Assembly (NCBI RefSeq): GCF_001418105.1
Contig: NZ_LIQI01000006.1
Location: 287,090 to 351,089, forward strand
Direction of reading: 5' to 3'
Origin: Lacinutrix himadriensis
GTDB lineage: Bacteria > Bacteroidota > Bacteroidia > Flavobacteriales > Flavobacteriaceae
Length of the DNA: 64,000 nucleotides
Each line of letters starts with the position of its first letter. Within the stretch, counting starts at the first letter, position 1. The position numbers and the translations under genes were made by a program. Of the stretch, positions 25,939 to 35,144 are shown piece after piece. The notes under the pieces were generated by a model. That model saw nothing but the letters and a program-made list of their open reading frames with translations, was not told where the DNA came from and made no database searches.

Positions 25939-27795
25939 TTAAGCTAAAAAACTTTCAATCAAACCTTTAGAATGACTCGTTGGAAGCACCGGGAAATCGA
26001 ACCAGTTTTGTAACTTCTCTTCAAAGCCTGCATTATTTAAATAGTTATGAAGTGCCACGTTTAAACCTTTGGTATATTTAGGATGGGTTGCTCCTTGCGG
26101 ATCTACATGATATAAATCGTTTTGGGCGAATCCTTCAAAAACAGGCCCTGTTATTTCGATACCGAATGCTTCCGGATTCTGACCAATCGGACTATGAATA
26201 GTGGTTGTAAATTGATGCCAAAATGCAGACTGAATACAATTCCTTTCAAATAATTGTCGCACGACTTCTAAAGAATCGATAGTTTCTTGTTCAGTTTGCG
26301 TTGGAAATCCATACATAAGATAGGCATGCACCATGATATTATTCTTAGAGAAATTATTGGTTACTCTGGTAACCTGAGCAATATCTACCCCTTTTTTCAT
26401 CTTAGCCAATAATCTATCGGAAGCTACTTCTAAACCTCCAGTTACTGCAATACAACCAGATTTTGCCATGACTTCACATAATTCAAAATCGAATGTTTTT
26501 TCGAATCGAATGTTGGTCCACCAAGTAATCTTTACATTTCTATCGATTAATGCTTTAGACAAAGCTCTTAGTATTTTAGGAGGTGCAGCTTCATCTACAA
26601 AATGAAAACCAGTAATGCCGGTATCCTTTGTTATTTTCTCAATTTTATCGACTAAATCTTCGGCTGTTGTATTTTGATAATTCCCAATATAATCTAAAGT
26701 CACATCACAAAACGAACATTGTTTCCAGTAACAACCATGCGAAATAGTAAGTTTATTCCATCTGGCATCTGTCCACATACGATGCATCGGATTTACAACA
26801 TCTAAAAAAGAAACATATTTCTCAAAAGGCAATCCGGAATAATCTGGTGCCGGTAAATTTTTATGATGGTAAATGGTATTCGGAATTTTATTCTTGTACA
26901 CCACTTCCTCATTTTCTAATACGAAGGTGCGCTCTAATTCACTAGCATCGACTTTACCTTCTAGATAACGGACTATTTTCAACAAAGGACCTTCGCCATC
27001 ATCTAAGGAAATAAAATCTACAAATTCAAAAATTCTAGGATCTTCTAGCGTACGTAATTCGGTGTTACAATATCCGCCACCAAAAGCTACATGTATATCT
27101 GGAAAAAGCTGTTTGATAAACTGAGAGCATCGTAGTGCTGCGAATAAATTCCCAGGAAAAGGAATGGTAAAACAAACCAAAACAGGTGTATGTTCTTCGA
27201 TTTGCGCGACTAGAATATCTAGCATTTCCTCTTCTATGATGGTAGGTTGATAACTCAAAAAAGTATCCAGTTGATCAAAACTACTTGCCGAAGTCGCAAT
27301 TTGCTCGGCGTATTTTGTAAATGCAAAAAACTCATCGACATTGGCTTGAATAAAATCGCCAATTTCTTCAATAAAAAGCGTTGCATGATGCTTTGCTTTA
27401 TCGATTACTCCTATTTCTCCTGCTTCCCACTTAATAGTCGTATTTACTTTAGATAAACGATGCCCTAATGGTAAAAAACCTTTTTCTAAGATTTTATTAG
27501 CCGTTTTAATATCTTGTTTCTGAAGAAATGCAAGCACCACATCTACTCTAGAAATATACATATCCTTTCTTTTGCTCATTTCTGGGTACTGATAATTCTC
27601 CAAATCGATAGCTTCCTGAAAAATAGCACGTAGAAAATCACTTCTAAAAACAGAAGTAAAAAGCTCGATACTTAAATCGCAATGCGTAACCGTTATCTCG
27701 TGTTTTTCTAAAAACCCTTTAAGATAAGCGGTTGCAGGATACGCGGTATTTAACTGCGTAAAAGGAGGTGTAATAAAAAGGATTTTAGATTGCAT
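25939..27795 (-). CDS. B12-binding-type radical SAM protein
   Basis: A 618-residue protein. The N-terminal part starts with KILFITPPFTQLN and contains an extended cobalamin-binding-like region (VLVCFTIPFPGNLFAALRC, then AFGGGYCNTELRTLEDPRIF near 225-275). The radical SAM core follows, with the cluster motif GCYWKQCSFC: cysteines 355, 360 and 363, spaced Cx4Cx2C and not the usual Cx3Cx2C. I re-read this from the DNA and it is genuine. Later motifs are GFHFVDEAAPP and MVHAYLMYGFPTQTEQET. Probably a methylase or other modification enzyme; the substrate is unknown and no obvious partner lies nearby. Confidence 0.86.
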   Translation of the reverse strand: MQSKILFITPPFTQLNTAYPATAYLKGFLEKHEITVTHCDLSIELFTSVFRSDFLRAIFQEAIDLENYQYPEMSKRKDMYISRVDVVLAFLQKQDIKTANKILEKGFLPLGHRLSKVNTTIKWEAGEIGVIDKAKHHATLFIEEIGDFIQANVDEFFAFTKYAEQIATSASSFDQLDTFLSYQPTIIEEEMLDILVAQIEEHTPVLVCFTIPFPGNLFAALRCSQFIKQLFPDIHVAFGGGYCNTELRTLEDPRIFEFVDFISLDDGEGPLLKIVRYLEGKVDASELERTFVLENEEVVYKNKIPNTIYHHKNLPAPDYSGLPFEKYVSFLDVVNPMHRMWTDARWNKLTISHGCYWKQCSFCDVTLDYIGNYQNTTAEDLVDKIEKITKDTGITGFHFVDEAAPPKILRALSKALIDRNVKITWWTNIRFEKTFDFELCEVMAKSGCIAVTGGLEVASDRLLAKMKKGVDIAQVTRVTNNFSKNNIMVHAYLMYGFPTQTEQETIDSLEVVRQLFERNCIQSAFWHQFTTTIHSPIGQNPEAFGIEITGPVFEGFAQNDLYHVDPQGATHPKYTKGLNVALHNYLNNAGFEEKLQNWFDFPVLPTSHSKGLIESFLA

Positions 27796-27890
27796 GCTGC
27801 AAAGATATAGTTCTTAAAAATAAATGTGTGGAAATAGTGTGGTAATATTCTGAATGAATTAGTAAGCTATCAGAAACATTTTAAATAAAA

Positions 27891-27920
27891 AAAAACAGAC
27901 TGCTTACACAATCTGTTTTT
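27891..27920 (-). terminator. Intrinsic terminator of the MbnP/MbnH-like cluster
   Basis: AAAAACAGA pairs with TCTGTTTTT around a 12-base loop. It lies just beyond the point (27942) where the frame-shifted barrel gene would end if intact. Confidence 0.7.
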
Positions 27921-28024
27921 ATATAAAATTCAGTAGAAATACTACAAGGCAAAATTCACATAAACCGATAAACGCTGTTTAGACTCTACATTATCACCAA
28001 ATAAACTTTGGCTAATTGGTAACG

Positions 28025-28933
28025 TTAACTGGCACCAAAAATAAATTTATCGATGGCTAATTCCGATCCAATAGAAGCATTTAAAATGTTTCCGTCGGTG
28101 TCTTCTAAAGTTTCGCCATACTGCGTAATCTTTTTATATACATCTCCAGAAACACCAACAAATGGCATGATATTCATTTTTTCTGTTGCAAATGCACGAT
28201 ATAGATTAGTTGCATAACTAAACTGGTTCCCAAATTGGTAATCGTTTTTATTTTCGCCTTTTAAGTAATAACTAAAAAGGGTGTTTACGCCGTATTTGTC
28301 TCCACCGTAATTATAACCTAGAGAGAAAATACCATCTACACTTCCGGTTCCTACTTGAAATCCCGGATTTATATTATCTGCCAAGCTTTCTTCAAACTTA
28401 CCGGTTGGTAATTTTATACCCAAACCAAATTGCAAGGAATGCCCGGAAGCTTCTCGTTCGATATTAAAATCGACTTTATCGGTATCCTGTTTTTTATAAA
28501 ATGGTAATTTAAACCAACCAATAACACTTGCATCTCCTAAACCGTTAATGTTTTCTTTCGCATCATTAAAGTTTCTAGTTAAATCTTGATATGGCAAATT
28601 AGCACTAACATAAAAAGAATTACTAATTGGTATTTGCGCCCACAATTGGTAGGTATTAAAGCTTTCTTTACTGGTTGGTGAGTTTTCAAAAATACCGTTT
28701 CTAGACTCAAAATTTTGGTATATGTATCGTACACCAACAAAATTAGCATTGCTTAAGGTACCAAAGCCAAAGCTTCCGCTACTAGTGGAGCATCCACATA
28801 AATCACAATACACTTTAAATGGTTCGTCATGTGTGCATACTTTTTTTATAGTATGTGCTTGTACCAAATTGGTATGTAAAAGTACTAGTGCAAGTAGTAT
28901 TATTCCTGTTTTAATATTCTGCAAAACGTTCAT
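28025..28933 (-). CDS. Outer-membrane beta-barrel of a copper-type cluster, 3' frameshifted
   Basis: A 302-residue exported protein: signal peptide, then a cysteine cluster CDLCGCSTSSGSFGFGTL (about 42-59) and many amphipathic strands as in transporter-type outer-membrane barrels. The reading stops abruptly at FIFGAS. In the -1 frame the DNA continues as QLTLPISQSLFGD ... LSVYVNFAL and stops at 27942, a convincing barrel C-terminus. One base seems to be missing near 28028-28031. This is either a real frameshift or a sequencing error. The start overlaps the dihaem protein stop by 23 bp. Confidence 0.78.
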   Translation of the reverse strand: MNVLQNIKTGIILLALVLLHTNLVQAHTIKKVCTHDEPFKVYCDLCGCSTSSGSFGFGTLSNANFVGVRYIYQNFESRNGIFENSPTSKESFNTYQLWAQIPISNSFYVSANLPYQDLTRNFNDAKENINGLGDASVIGWFKLPFYKKQDTDKVDFNIEREASGHSLQFGLGIKLPTGKFEESLADNINPGFQVGTGSVDGIFSLGYNYGGDKYGVNTLFSYYLKGENKNDYQFGNQFSYATNLYRAFATEKMNIMPFVGVSGDVYKKITQYGETLEDTDGNILNASIGSELAIDKFIFGAS

Positions 28934-29963
28934 CTTCTAAAAATTCGTTATCTGTTAATGTTTTCAAGAAAGCGATTAAACTTTCTTTTTCGTAATCGTT
29001 AAGCGTGATTCCATAGGTATTATCTTCTCTTAAAAGCGATGGATCTACATTGCTATTATCTACAGCACCAGCATCATAAAAATCTAAAACCACTTCTAAA
29101 GTTGCAAATCGGCCATCATGCATATAAGGTCCGGAAACGGCAACGTTTCTTAAACTTGGGACTTTAAATTTGTATAAATCGTTAGGGTCTTCAAGGATTT
29201 CATAACGTCCGGTATCATTCAATAAAGGATTTACAGGCAAGCCATTATTTCTAAAAGTTTGATCGGTAAACAAATCTGTTGCATGGCAAGAAGTACATTT
29301 TTGTTGAAAGGTATTTAAGCCATCCAATTCGATTGTAGATAAAACGACATTGTCTTCTTGTCTAACATATTTATCGTATTTAGAATTGGAAGAAACCATC
29401 ATTACCATGAATTGAGATAGTGCTTTCAGCATATTTTCGGTACTGACTTCGCCATCTTCAAAAGCTCGTGTAAACTTTTTTTGATACTCGCTATCTGCGC
29501 TTAACTTTTCAATAATATTACTCAAGGTTTCGCCCATTTCTATTTCACTAGTAATAGGAATAATAGGTTGTAAATCTAGGTGTGTGGCAGATCCATTCCA
29601 CATAAAGGAAGTTTGAAATGCTAAATTTTGCATGGGTTGTGCGTTTCTAAAACCTATTCCTCCATTTACACCATGACTTAAATTATGTCCGTGATGTGTA
29701 AAAGCAAAAGCTTGTTCATGACAAAAAGCACATGCAATTGCGCCGTTGGAAGATAGTTTCCCTTCGTAAAACAAATCTTTACCAAGTTCGAAACCAGCTT
29801 CTGTAACCGGATTATTATCCAAATTATAAGCCATTTCTGGAAAATTTTCTGGGAGTTCTACTTGTAGCGGAATTGCTACGTATCCTTCACTTTGTGTTTC
29901 GGAGTCTTTATTACACGACAAAACAACAAAGCACACGAATAAAAAAAGAGCTACTCTTTTCAT
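28911..29963 (-). CDS. MbnH-like dihaem cytochrome c peroxidase-family lipoprotein
   Basis: A 350-residue lipoprotein (lipobox VLSC, Cys17) with two c-type haem sites: CAFCH at 78-82 and CTSCH at 223-227. It belongs to the bacterial CcpA/MauG superfamily (GRFATLEVVLDFYDAG near the C-terminus). In methanotrophs the MbnH enzyme oxidises a tryptophan of its partner MbnP to kynurenine, creating a copper site. An MbnP-like gene lies 62 bases upstream, which favours this role over simple peroxidase activity. Acts in the periplasm. Confidence 0.88.
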   Translation of the reverse strand: MKRVALFLFVCFVVLSCNKDSETQSEGYVAIPLQVELPENFPEMAYNLDNNPVTEAGFELGKDLFYEGKLSSNGAIACAFCHEQAFAFTHHGHNLSHGVNGGIGFRNAQPMQNLAFQTSFMWNGSATHLDLQPIIPITSEIEMGETLSNIIEKLSADSEYQKKFTRAFEDGEVSTENMLKALSQFMVMMVSSNSKYDKYVRQEDNVVLSTIELDGLNTFQQKCTSCHATDLFTDQTFRNNGLPVNPLLNDTGRYEILEDPNDLYKFKVPSLRNVAVSGPYMHDGRFATLEVVLDFYDAGAVDNSNVDPSLLREDNTYGITLNDYEKESLIAFLKTLTDNEFLEDERFAEY

Positions 29964-30025
29964 GTTTTATGTGTTTAGTAAAACCAAGGAAAACCATATT
30001 GCTTTCCTTGATTTTTAATTACTAA

Positions 30026-30829
30026 TTAATCATTGTGTACGTGGTGTACAGAAAACATTGTGTTAATGTTATCTGCAATAATAGGCGTTTCATTAGCATC
30101 GGTATGTACTTGATCATAACCATCTGCAAAATTCAAAGATGTAGCTCCATCAAATACTTTAGCGATATCTGCTTTAATGTGTACTTCTGGTGAAGCATCG
30201 TCTCTTACTAGGACTGTATTTGGAAAAGCTAAAGTTACTTCGCGGTAATTATCTAATGCAGTACCTACACTTCCCATGTGTACGTTTAATGGCTCATCTG
30301 TAAGTGTACTTGTAGAGAACGTACCATCTAATTTAATAAATTTATAACCGGAAGCCCAGCTCCACATCATTCCTTCATCGGATGCTTCATCTAAAAAATC
30401 TCCTTGTCCGTCTGCTCCAAGCGCAAAACGATCTTGATCTATACCAACACCAAAGGTTACAGAAACATAATCTGCAGCATCTACATCGTCTAAAGTAACA
30501 TAGATTTCACCTGCATTATTTCCATCGGCTTCATCTACTATAAACACATTATCTTCAGTAGGATACATAAAAGTATTTCCATTACTATCTGTAAATTGTA
30601 CATTACTAATAATGTATTTTACATTTTCTAGTTGAAAAGATTCGTTGTTGGATTTGTTATAAGTTGTTCCGAAGATAAAGTCTTGATCTCCTACGCCATT
30701 GTCAAACTTTAGAGTTACTTCGCCGGTTTGTCCTGTTAAATCTTCTGAGTTGTTGTTATCATCATCTGAAGCACAAGAAGTAATTGCTGCGCATGCTAAG
30801 AACGCAAATGTATATTTTAATAATTTCAT
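30026..30829 (-). CDS. MbnP-like copper-related lipoprotein
   Basis: A 267-residue lipoprotein (lipobox ITSC, Cys19) with an acidic linker. The MbnP-type fold is shown by LKFDNGVGDQDFIFGTTY, the ENVKYIISNVQF strand, a GMMWSWASGYKFIKLDG segment (the region holding the conserved tryptophan), NVHMGSVG and a C-terminal MFSVHHVHND. MbnP proteins bind copper after tryptophan oxidation by their dihaem partner. The next gene encodes that kind of partner. It is the first gene of the run. Confidence 0.85.
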   Translation of the reverse strand: MKLLKYTFAFLACAAITSCASDDDNNNSEDLTGQTGEVTLKFDNGVGDQDFIFGTTYNKSNNESFQLENVKYIISNVQFTDSNGNTFMYPTEDNVFIVDEADGNNAGEIYVTLDDVDAADYVSVTFGVGIDQDRFALGADGQGDFLDEASDEGMMWSWASGYKFIKLDGTFSTSTLTDEPLNVHMGSVGTALDNYREVTLAFPNTVLVRDDASPEVHIKADIAKVFDGATSLNFADGYDQVHTDANETPIIADNINTMFSVHHVHND

Positions 30830-31002
30830 TTTGTATTATTTTAATTTTGTGAATTGTTGGTTTGCTCCAAAAGAACATAAATAGTATTCATAGTAAACCA
30901 CTACAAATTACAGCAAGGTTTCAGATACAGAGAAACTCGCTTAAATACTATTTAAAAGTTCATTGGATAAAGACTATAAAAGTCTAATTCTAAAAAATAA
31001 AA

Positions 31003-31398
31003 TTATACAATTGGAGGTTTGAAATGAGTATGCGCAAAAGAATAGGCATAGTTTTTATTATGGAAAAAAGATTTTTCTCTATTCTCTAAAAAGAAAACAG
31101 TATGAAATACTATGGAAGGATATTCGTTATAATAAACAAATGTAAAAGCCTCTACTAAACTAGAAATAGCATCATTACTATTGTTGTCATTAGAAACCGG
31201 TTGTAGTTGTTTTGCCAAATGACACTTACCATTACATTGCAGTTCTGGTTTATCTTTATTAACGCAATAGGTATCTACAATATAATCAATATTAAGCTCG
31301 TAGTAAAGTACTTGACTTACATAATACATTGGCTTAAAAGCAAATGCTAGTAATAATATGTATATAAATACTTTTTTCAGCTTAAAAAATTTTAGCAA
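31003..31398 (-). CDS. Small Cys-rich membrane protein near the copper cluster
   Basis: The 131-residue protein has one N-terminal hydrophobic helix (about 10-25), then DTYCVNKDKPELQCNGKCHLAKQL (about 42-65), three cysteines and a histidine in metal-site spacing, and a His-containing C-terminus (FAHTHFKPPIV). I recall similar CNGKCHL proteins next to metal-uptake genes in Bacteroidota, but no function is established. It lies 173 bases upstream of the MbnP-like gene on the same strand. The start is uncertain: a TTG at 31398 is used, but a TACATTTG promoter-like word overlaps it. Confidence 0.7.
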   Translation of the reverse strand: MLKFFKLKKVFIYILLLAFAFKPMYYVSQVLYYELNIDYIVDTYCVNKDKPELQCNGKCHLAKQLQPVSNDNNSNDAISSLVEAFTFVYYNEYPSIVFHTVFFLENREKSFFHNKNYAYSFAHTHFKPPIV

Positions 31399-31450
31399 AT
31401 GTATTTCTTTAGATTAGAATTATAAAAAAAACTTGCTATTAAAAATAAAA

Positions 31451-31473
31451 AAAAGCGACTATTAGTCGCTTTT
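31451..31473 (-). terminator. Intrinsic terminator
   Basis: AAAAGCGAC pairs with GTCGCTTTT around TATTA. The A and T tracts on both sides make it usable in either direction; it lies just past the stop of the 65-residue protein gene. Confidence 0.75.
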
Positions 31474-31476
31474 TTT

Positions 31477-31674
31477 TTATTCTTTTAAATAGATTAAACA
31501 TTGATTTAGCTCGGGATTTTGCTTTACAAGTGATTCAATAAATATTTTTAGTTCCTCAATTTCATAAGGTAACAATCTACTGATAGCTTTTTGCACTTCT
31601 CTGCAAAACAACGTAGCATCAAAACTTACTTTATTAAGTACAGTTTTGGTGTACTCGAACATTGCTCTTGCCAT
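31477..31674 (-). CDS. Small hypothetical protein
   Basis: A 65-residue predicted helical protein (MARAMFEYTKTVLNKVSFD, CREVQKAISRLLPYEIEELKIFIESL) with two cysteines. No signal peptide. I believe such proteins are conserved in Flavobacteriaceae, but I know no function. Coding is supported by a clean ATG, a balanced composition and a terminator directly after the stop. Confidence 0.7.
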   Translation of the reverse strand: MARAMFEYTKTVLNKVSFDATLFCREVQKAISRLLPYEIEELKIFIESLVKQNPELNQCLIYLKE

Positions 31675-31816
31675 AATTTAATTTAGTTTAGTTGTAAATA
31701 AAAAGTAGAAATGTTTTATAGGCTGTTGGTTTATTAATTTGATTAAATATAGTGAAAAAACTGCATTGGTTTTCCATTTAAACAAAACTTTAACACAGAA
31801 TTCTTATTAACAAATC

Positions 31817-34039
31817 TTAATTTTTAATGATTTTAAAAGTCTCTAAACGCTTATCTGTTTTAACTTTAACGATGTAAATACCAGCAGACAATTCACCAAC
31901 TTGAAGCTGTTTCTTTTTTCTATTAGCGCCTAGCCATTTTACTTCTTGTAACAATTTACCATTAACACTATAAATACTAACTACATTAATATTTTCAATC
32001 ACATTTATATTTAAAACATCTTGTACAGGGTTTGGATATAATTGTATGTTAGTTTGCGAATCAAAATCATCAATACTTAGACTTTCTGCAACTGTTGTTT
32101 GTTCATTATTTGTAATTATAGGAAAGTTATAATCAAAATAAATTTCAGCATCGTTCTCAAAAGTATCTCCCAAAACTAGCGTTGGTAATGTCTTTATTTT
32201 AAATAAAACATAACCATCATTATTTGCATCATCAAAAGGCAGATTAATATTTTCAAAAATGAATTCCACGAAATTATCCTCTTTTATTGTGGTAATAAAA
32301 TCATGGCTAGCGTCTAATGGAATTAAAGTAGAAACATCATACTTTGTTATATCAATCTCATCTTTAACAACGATATTAATGGCACTTGCAGTCCCTGTAT
32401 TTTCAAAACGAATCATATAATGTACAAACTCTCCTACTTGTTCTGGCTTAATCGTTTCCCCTTCTAAACAAGTTTTATCATTTGGATCAAAAGAGTTTAC
32501 AACTATCTGTTTTAATTGAAAATTATTATCTGAAAGTGTTTCATCTGTATCTAAAGGATAGATGTTAGCAACAAAACCTAATGGATCTCCACCATTTAAT
32601 GGAGGTGTTTCTGTTGGTGTATTTAAATGGAAAGTAATTAGTATTTCTTTGCTTTCAAAAGGCTTTAGATTGGTGTAATTCCAAGTAATAATATTATTTT
32701 CGTGACTATCTGCTGTTGGAGTTGTAGAAAGTAACTCCATTAAACCATCATTATCAAGATAATCAAAACTTACTTCTCCAGAAAGCGTAGTTGTACCCTT
32801 ATTTTTATAAATTATTTTATAATCGGCATCAAATCCTGGTCTCGCTTGATTAATAGGAATAAGAGTTATTTCTAGATCATTAATAGTACCATTTGGAGTA
32901 ATGCAAAAATCTTGAACAAAAGGGCTTGCTGTTTCTGGAAATGCTACAGTATAACTTGTTGGTGAAATTGAAAAATAATTAGGATTCTCAAACTGAGGTG
33001 TAATGGTATGCATTCCTGCTACCACTTCAAAATCATAAAAACCATTTAGATTTGAAACAAAAGATGTGTTCTCAGCTCCATTTGAAATATTAAATTTAAG
33101 GTTTGGGTAATACAAATCATCACCATCACAGCCATTTAAATTTATATCTAAAACACACTGGCCTACCACCGAAAAAGTCTCTCCACCTGGAGAAAAAGTA
33201 CAATAAGAACTTAAACTACAATTTGTATAACCATATTCATCCAATTTGGATTGGGTAAAATCACGCTCCATTTCATCAATACAAATATATGCCAAATCAG
33301 GATTTTCTTGAATTTGAAAATATTCACTTTGTAATATGCTTCCATTTTTTAAAAAAAGAGAAGTTAATTGGCAATTATCAAGATATAACTGTTCTAATAA
33401 AGAGTTATTTGATAAATCTAGAGTTGTAAATAAATTAGAACCACTCCATAATTTTTTTAATTTAGTGTTATTACTTAAATCTAAGCTTGTTAAATTATTA
33501 TTGTCTGTATATAGTGTTTCTAATTCTGGATTCTGGCTTAAATCTAAAATAGAAATAGTATTGCCATAACAACTTAAATGTTTAAGATTTGGGTTTTGTG
33601 TTACGTCTATTTCTGAGAGAAAAGCTCCTCCACAATCTAAACCAACTAGATTTGGATTTTGAGTTACATCAAGAGATGTTAATTCTGTTATTGAACAAGA
33701 CAACTGTACTAAATTTACGTTTTGTGTTACATCAAGAGTTGTTAAAGGAGCACCTTCTAGAAATAGGTTCTCTAAATTTAAAAAAGCTTCTAAACCAGTT
33801 GTACCTGTTATGTTTTGTGATTCAAACAACATAGTCACTACGTTTAGTGCTTCTGTTAATTGTATTTCACCATCCTCATTAGTATCCACAGTTGCATCTC
33901 CCAACCCATCATTATCTGTATCCACGCATAAAGTATTGGTTAATGCGTTTTTAAAATTCGCATCCGGAATATTTACAATTTGTGCTTGTGCTAATTGCAA
34001 AGAAAATAATAGAAGTAATAAAAAATAAAATTGTCGCAT
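31817..34039 (-). CDS. LRR-like surface protein with T9SS sorting domain
   Basis: A 740-residue secreted protein. It has a signal peptide (to QAQ, about residue 20), an acidic DTDNDGLGD segment near 40 typical of calcium-binding loops, about eight leucine-rich-like repeats of the form LTSLDVTQNPNLVGLDC (about 80-255), beta-sandwich regions with SFDPNDK and FENTGTASAINIVVKDEID (about 505-560), and a type A sorting domain at the end (LYPNPVQDVLNI ... GIYIVKVKT). Likely a surface adhesin-type protein; ligand unknown. Confidence 0.9.
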   Translation of the reverse strand: MRQFYFLLLLLFSLQLAQAQIVNIPDANFKNALTNTLCVDTDNDGLGDATVDTNEDGEIQLTEALNVVTMLFESQNITGTTGLEAFLNLENLFLEGAPLTTLDVTQNVNLVQLSCSITELTSLDVTQNPNLVGLDCGGAFLSEIDVTQNPNLKHLSCYGNTISILDLSQNPELETLYTDNNNLTSLDLSNNTKLKKLWSGSNLFTTLDLSNNSLLEQLYLDNCQLTSLFLKNGSILQSEYFQIQENPDLAYICIDEMERDFTQSKLDEYGYTNCSLSSYCTFSPGGETFSVVGQCVLDINLNGCDGDDLYYPNLKFNISNGAENTSFVSNLNGFYDFEVVAGMHTITPQFENPNYFSISPTSYTVAFPETASPFVQDFCITPNGTINDLEITLIPINQARPGFDADYKIIYKNKGTTTLSGEVSFDYLDNDGLMELLSTTPTADSHENNIITWNYTNLKPFESKEILITFHLNTPTETPPLNGGDPLGFVANIYPLDTDETLSDNNFQLKQIVVNSFDPNDKTCLEGETIKPEQVGEFVHYMIRFENTGTASAINIVVKDEIDITKYDVSTLIPLDASHDFITTIKEDNFVEFIFENINLPFDDANNDGYVLFKIKTLPTLVLGDTFENDAEIYFDYNFPIITNNEQTTVAESLSIDDFDSQTNIQLYPNPVQDVLNINVIENINVVSIYSVNGKLLQEVKWLGANRKKKQLQVGELSAGIYIVKVKTDKRLETFKIIKN

Positions 34040-34097
34040 TATAATAATCTAAGGTTACGCTTGTTTTCAAAAGTATTGTTTTCCACTTTAAATAAGC

Positions 34098-34129
34098 AAT
34101 GCATCTCAACTAATTAGTTAAGATGCATT
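34098..34129 (-). terminator. Palindrome downstream of the AIM24-family gene
   Basis: A 32-base near-perfect palindrome (AATGCATCT ... AGATGCATT, one mismatched pair). The T tract is weak, so it may be a terminator or a protein site. Confidence 0.4.
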
Positions 34130-34152
34130 TATTAATGAAGTAGATGGTATTA

Positions 34153-34953
34153 CTAAAACCTATTATCACCATCTAGTAAATCGCCAATTCCACCAAGAAT
34201 ACTACCTTCACCTTTACTATTTCCTCCAGTTCTTGGCGCACTAGCTAATACTCTACCTGCTAATCTGCTAAAAGGTAAAGACTGTACAAAAACGGTTCCT
34301 GGTCCTTCTAGCTTTGCAAAGAATAAACCTTCACCACCAAAGACTGTATTTTTTATACCTCCAACAAACTCAATGTCATAATTTACGGTTTGGTCAAAAC
34401 CAACAATACAACCGGTGTCTACTCGCAACGTTTGACCTGCTTTTAATTCTTTTCTAGCCATGGTACCTCCAGCATGTACAAATGCCATACCATCTCCTTC
34501 TAATTTTTGCATAATAAAACCTTCACCTCCAAATAATCCTCTTCCAAGTTTTTTAGAAAACTCGACTCCTATACTTACACCTTTTGCTGCACATAAAAAG
34601 GCGTCTTTCTGACAAATAAATTTTCCGCCAAACTCGGTTAAATCGATAGGGATAATTTTTCCTGGATACGGAGATGCAAAACTCACGTTACGCTTACCAC
34701 TTAAATCATTATAAAAGGCAGTCATAAATAAACTTTCTCCTGTAAGGATACGTTTCCCTGCTCCTAAAATCTTACCAAGAAATCCAGTATCTTTTTGCGA
34801 ACCATCACCAAAAATGGTTTCCATTTTAATACCATCATCCATCATCATAAAACTTCCAGATTCTGCAACAACGCCTTCTTGAGGATCTAACTCAATCTCC
34901 ACATATTGCATTTCTTCTCCGTAAATTCGGTAATCTATTTCGTGTGCTGTCAT
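34153..34953 (-). CDS. TIGR00266/AIM24 family protein
   Basis: A 266-residue cytoplasmic protein of the TIGR00266 family with a beta-helix-like fold: YVEIELDPQEGVVAESGSFMMM, the glycine-rich GFLGKILGAGKRILTGESLF, GGEGFIMQKLEGDGMAFVHAGG and FVQSLPFSRLAGRVLA. A C-terminal glycine-rich tail ends IGDLLDGDNRF. The family is widespread and related to yeast mitochondrial Aim24, but its biochemical role is unknown. It is flanked by its own short intergenic regions. Confidence 0.92.
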   Translation of the reverse strand: MTAHEIDYRIYGEEMQYVEIELDPQEGVVAESGSFMMMDDGIKMETIFGDGSQKDTGFLGKILGAGKRILTGESLFMTAFYNDLSGKRNVSFASPYPGKIIPIDLTEFGGKFICQKDAFLCAAKGVSIGVEFSKKLGRGLFGGEGFIMQKLEGDGMAFVHAGGTMARKELKAGQTLRVDTGCIVGFDQTVNYDIEFVGGIKNTVFGGEGLFFAKLEGPGTVFVQSLPFSRLAGRVLASAPRTGGNSKGEGSILGGIGDLLDGDNRF

Positions 34954-35144
34954 TTTTATAAGTTTATGTATTAATAATGTCTATGAGTTGTTGTTCGTTT
35001 CGTTTTGTTACAAAATTTTACACGTAAAAAATTTGTAACACAGAGGTCCTCAGAGCTTACACAGAGATTCACAAAGGTTTAATTGTCTACCATTTTCTCA
35101 GTGACCGTAAGTATAATAATCTGAAAACTGAGACTGTATACTGT

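Noticed and set aside
34954..35144. Repeated ACACAGAG words upstream of the AIM24 gene
   Set aside because: Only a few irregular copies; too weak to call a repeat or operator.
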